Below, piece after piece: positions 5,997-6,621 of a stretch of DNA of 6,621 nt. Location: the NCBI GenBank assembly GCA_020057805.1, contig JAGVFD010000259.1:1-6621 (forward strand), given 5' to 3'. Source of the stretch: Sideroxydans sp. GTDB taxonomy: Bacteria > Pseudomonadota > Gammaproteobacteria > Burkholderiales > Gallionellaceae. A program made the translations under genes and the position numbers. Within the stretch, counting starts at the first letter, position 1, and every line of letters starts with the position of its first letter. The notes beneath the pieces are model-generated. The model was given only the letters and a program-made list of their open reading frames with translations. It had not been told where the DNA came from and did not search any database.

Positions 5997-6621
5997 CTAG
6001 CCGATATAACTCTGCAATCTGACTTCCACCAAACGTGGATTATCGCCATTGGCAATCGCTGCCAAGCCATCCACGACCATGTCGCGCAAATGCGTCTGCT
6101 GCATGATGATGGACTTCAATTTATTGGCGATGGGCAAGAACAGCAGGTTGGCAAACGCTACCCCGTAAATGGTGGCCACAAACGCAACCGCAATGCCGCC
6201 GCCCAACTTGCTAGGCTCGCTCAAATTTTGCATCACGTGCATCAAGCCCAACACCGCACCAATAATGCCGATGGTGGGCGAGTAACCGGCAGCGGCCTCC
6301 CATGCGCGCGCCGACTGCCAGCGCAGTTGTTCCCAGGAGTGGCTATCCACCTCCATCACTTCACGAATTTTGTCTGCGCTGTTGCCATCAACCAGCATCT
6401 GCAAGCCCTTGCGCAGAAAGGGATCGGCGATGTCGGGGATTCTCGACTCCAAGGCGAGGATGCCTTCCTTGCGCGCCAAGATGCTCAAGTCAGTTAATTG
6501 CCTAACCAATTCTCGGCTACGCAAATTGGGCGGAAAAAATGCCCAGCGCCCCATCGAAATGGCGGTAAAAAATACTTTGGAAGGACATTGCACCATCACC
6601 GCGCCAATCGTGCCGCCAAAC
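5997..6621 (-). CDS. motC: MotC, MotA-family stator protein (N-terminus beyond the window)
   Basis: The reading frame stays open to the right edge, giving 207 visible residues and missing roughly the first 40 of a typical 245-residue MotC. The first visible residues are FGGTIGAVMVQCPSKVFFTA, the second membrane segment. The cytoplasmic loop has the ARKEGILALE motif (coding 6447-6476), whose Arg and the Glu eight residues later align with the rotor-interacting Arg90 and Glu98 of enteric MotA. Two further membrane helices follow, YSPTIGIIGAVLGLMHVM and GIAVAFVATIYGVAFANLLF, including the conserved proline positions of the MotA family. Pairing with motD downstream and the lack of the longer enteric MotA loop support MotC rather than MotA. 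The GTG/ATG near 6594-6599 is internal and not the true start. Confidence 0.94.
   Translation of the reverse strand, partial: FGGTIGAVMVQCPSKVFFTAISMGRWAFFPPNLRSRELVRQLTDLSILARKEGILALESRIPDIADPFLRKGLQMLVDGNSADKIREVMEVDSHSWEQLRWQSARAWEAAAGYSPTIGIIGAVLGLMHVMQNLSEPSKLGGGIAVAFVATIYGVAFANLLFLPIANKLKSIIMQQTHLRDMVVDGLAAIANGDNPRLVEVRLQSYIG

Noticed and set aside
5946..6497. 183-codon plus-strand frame opposite motC/motD
   Set aside because: Antisense shadow of two firmly identified stator genes; His/Gln-rich composition is typical of such a shadow.

Overview
The window is a compact flagellar gene block with no non-flagellar gene in it. The protein family types fit a betaproteobacterium: MotC/MotD-type stators rather than classical MotAB, flgA divergent from flgBCDEF, and flgM-flgN following flgA. 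Base composition looks moderate. Nitrosomonadales-like lineages are plausible, but the sequence alone does not fix genus or family.

Layout. On the minus strand, read from about 3460 down to 1, lies a rod/hook operon flgB-flgC-flgD-flgE-flgF; flgF runs off the left edge after 41 codons. Gaps are only 15-29 nt except between flgB and flgC, where a 141-bp inverted-repeat element fills essentially the whole 148-nt gap. Bases 3460-3596 form the divergent control region. On the plus strand come flgA (3597-4277), then a well-matched sigma-28 (FliA) promoter, then flgM and flgN, both starting with non-ATG codons behind good ribosome binding sites. On the minus strand, converging on flgN, lie motD and motC; motC runs off the right edge.

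How the genes work together. FlgB, FlgC and FlgF build the rod. FlgD caps the growing hook and FlgE is the hook subunit. FlgA is the periplasmic chaperone for P-ring assembly. FlgM holds sigma-28 inactive until the hook is finished, and FlgN escorts the hook-filament junction proteins FlgK and FlgL. MotC/MotD form a proton-conducting stator. The sigma-28 promoter in front of flgMN implies that FlgM is made by the sigma factor it inhibits, a negative feedback loop.

The most unusual items are the MITE-like element, which abuts the flgC start codon and appears to supply its ribosome binding site, and an extra module inside FlgE that resembles the flagellin/hook IN motif. I see no clearly new multi-gene system.
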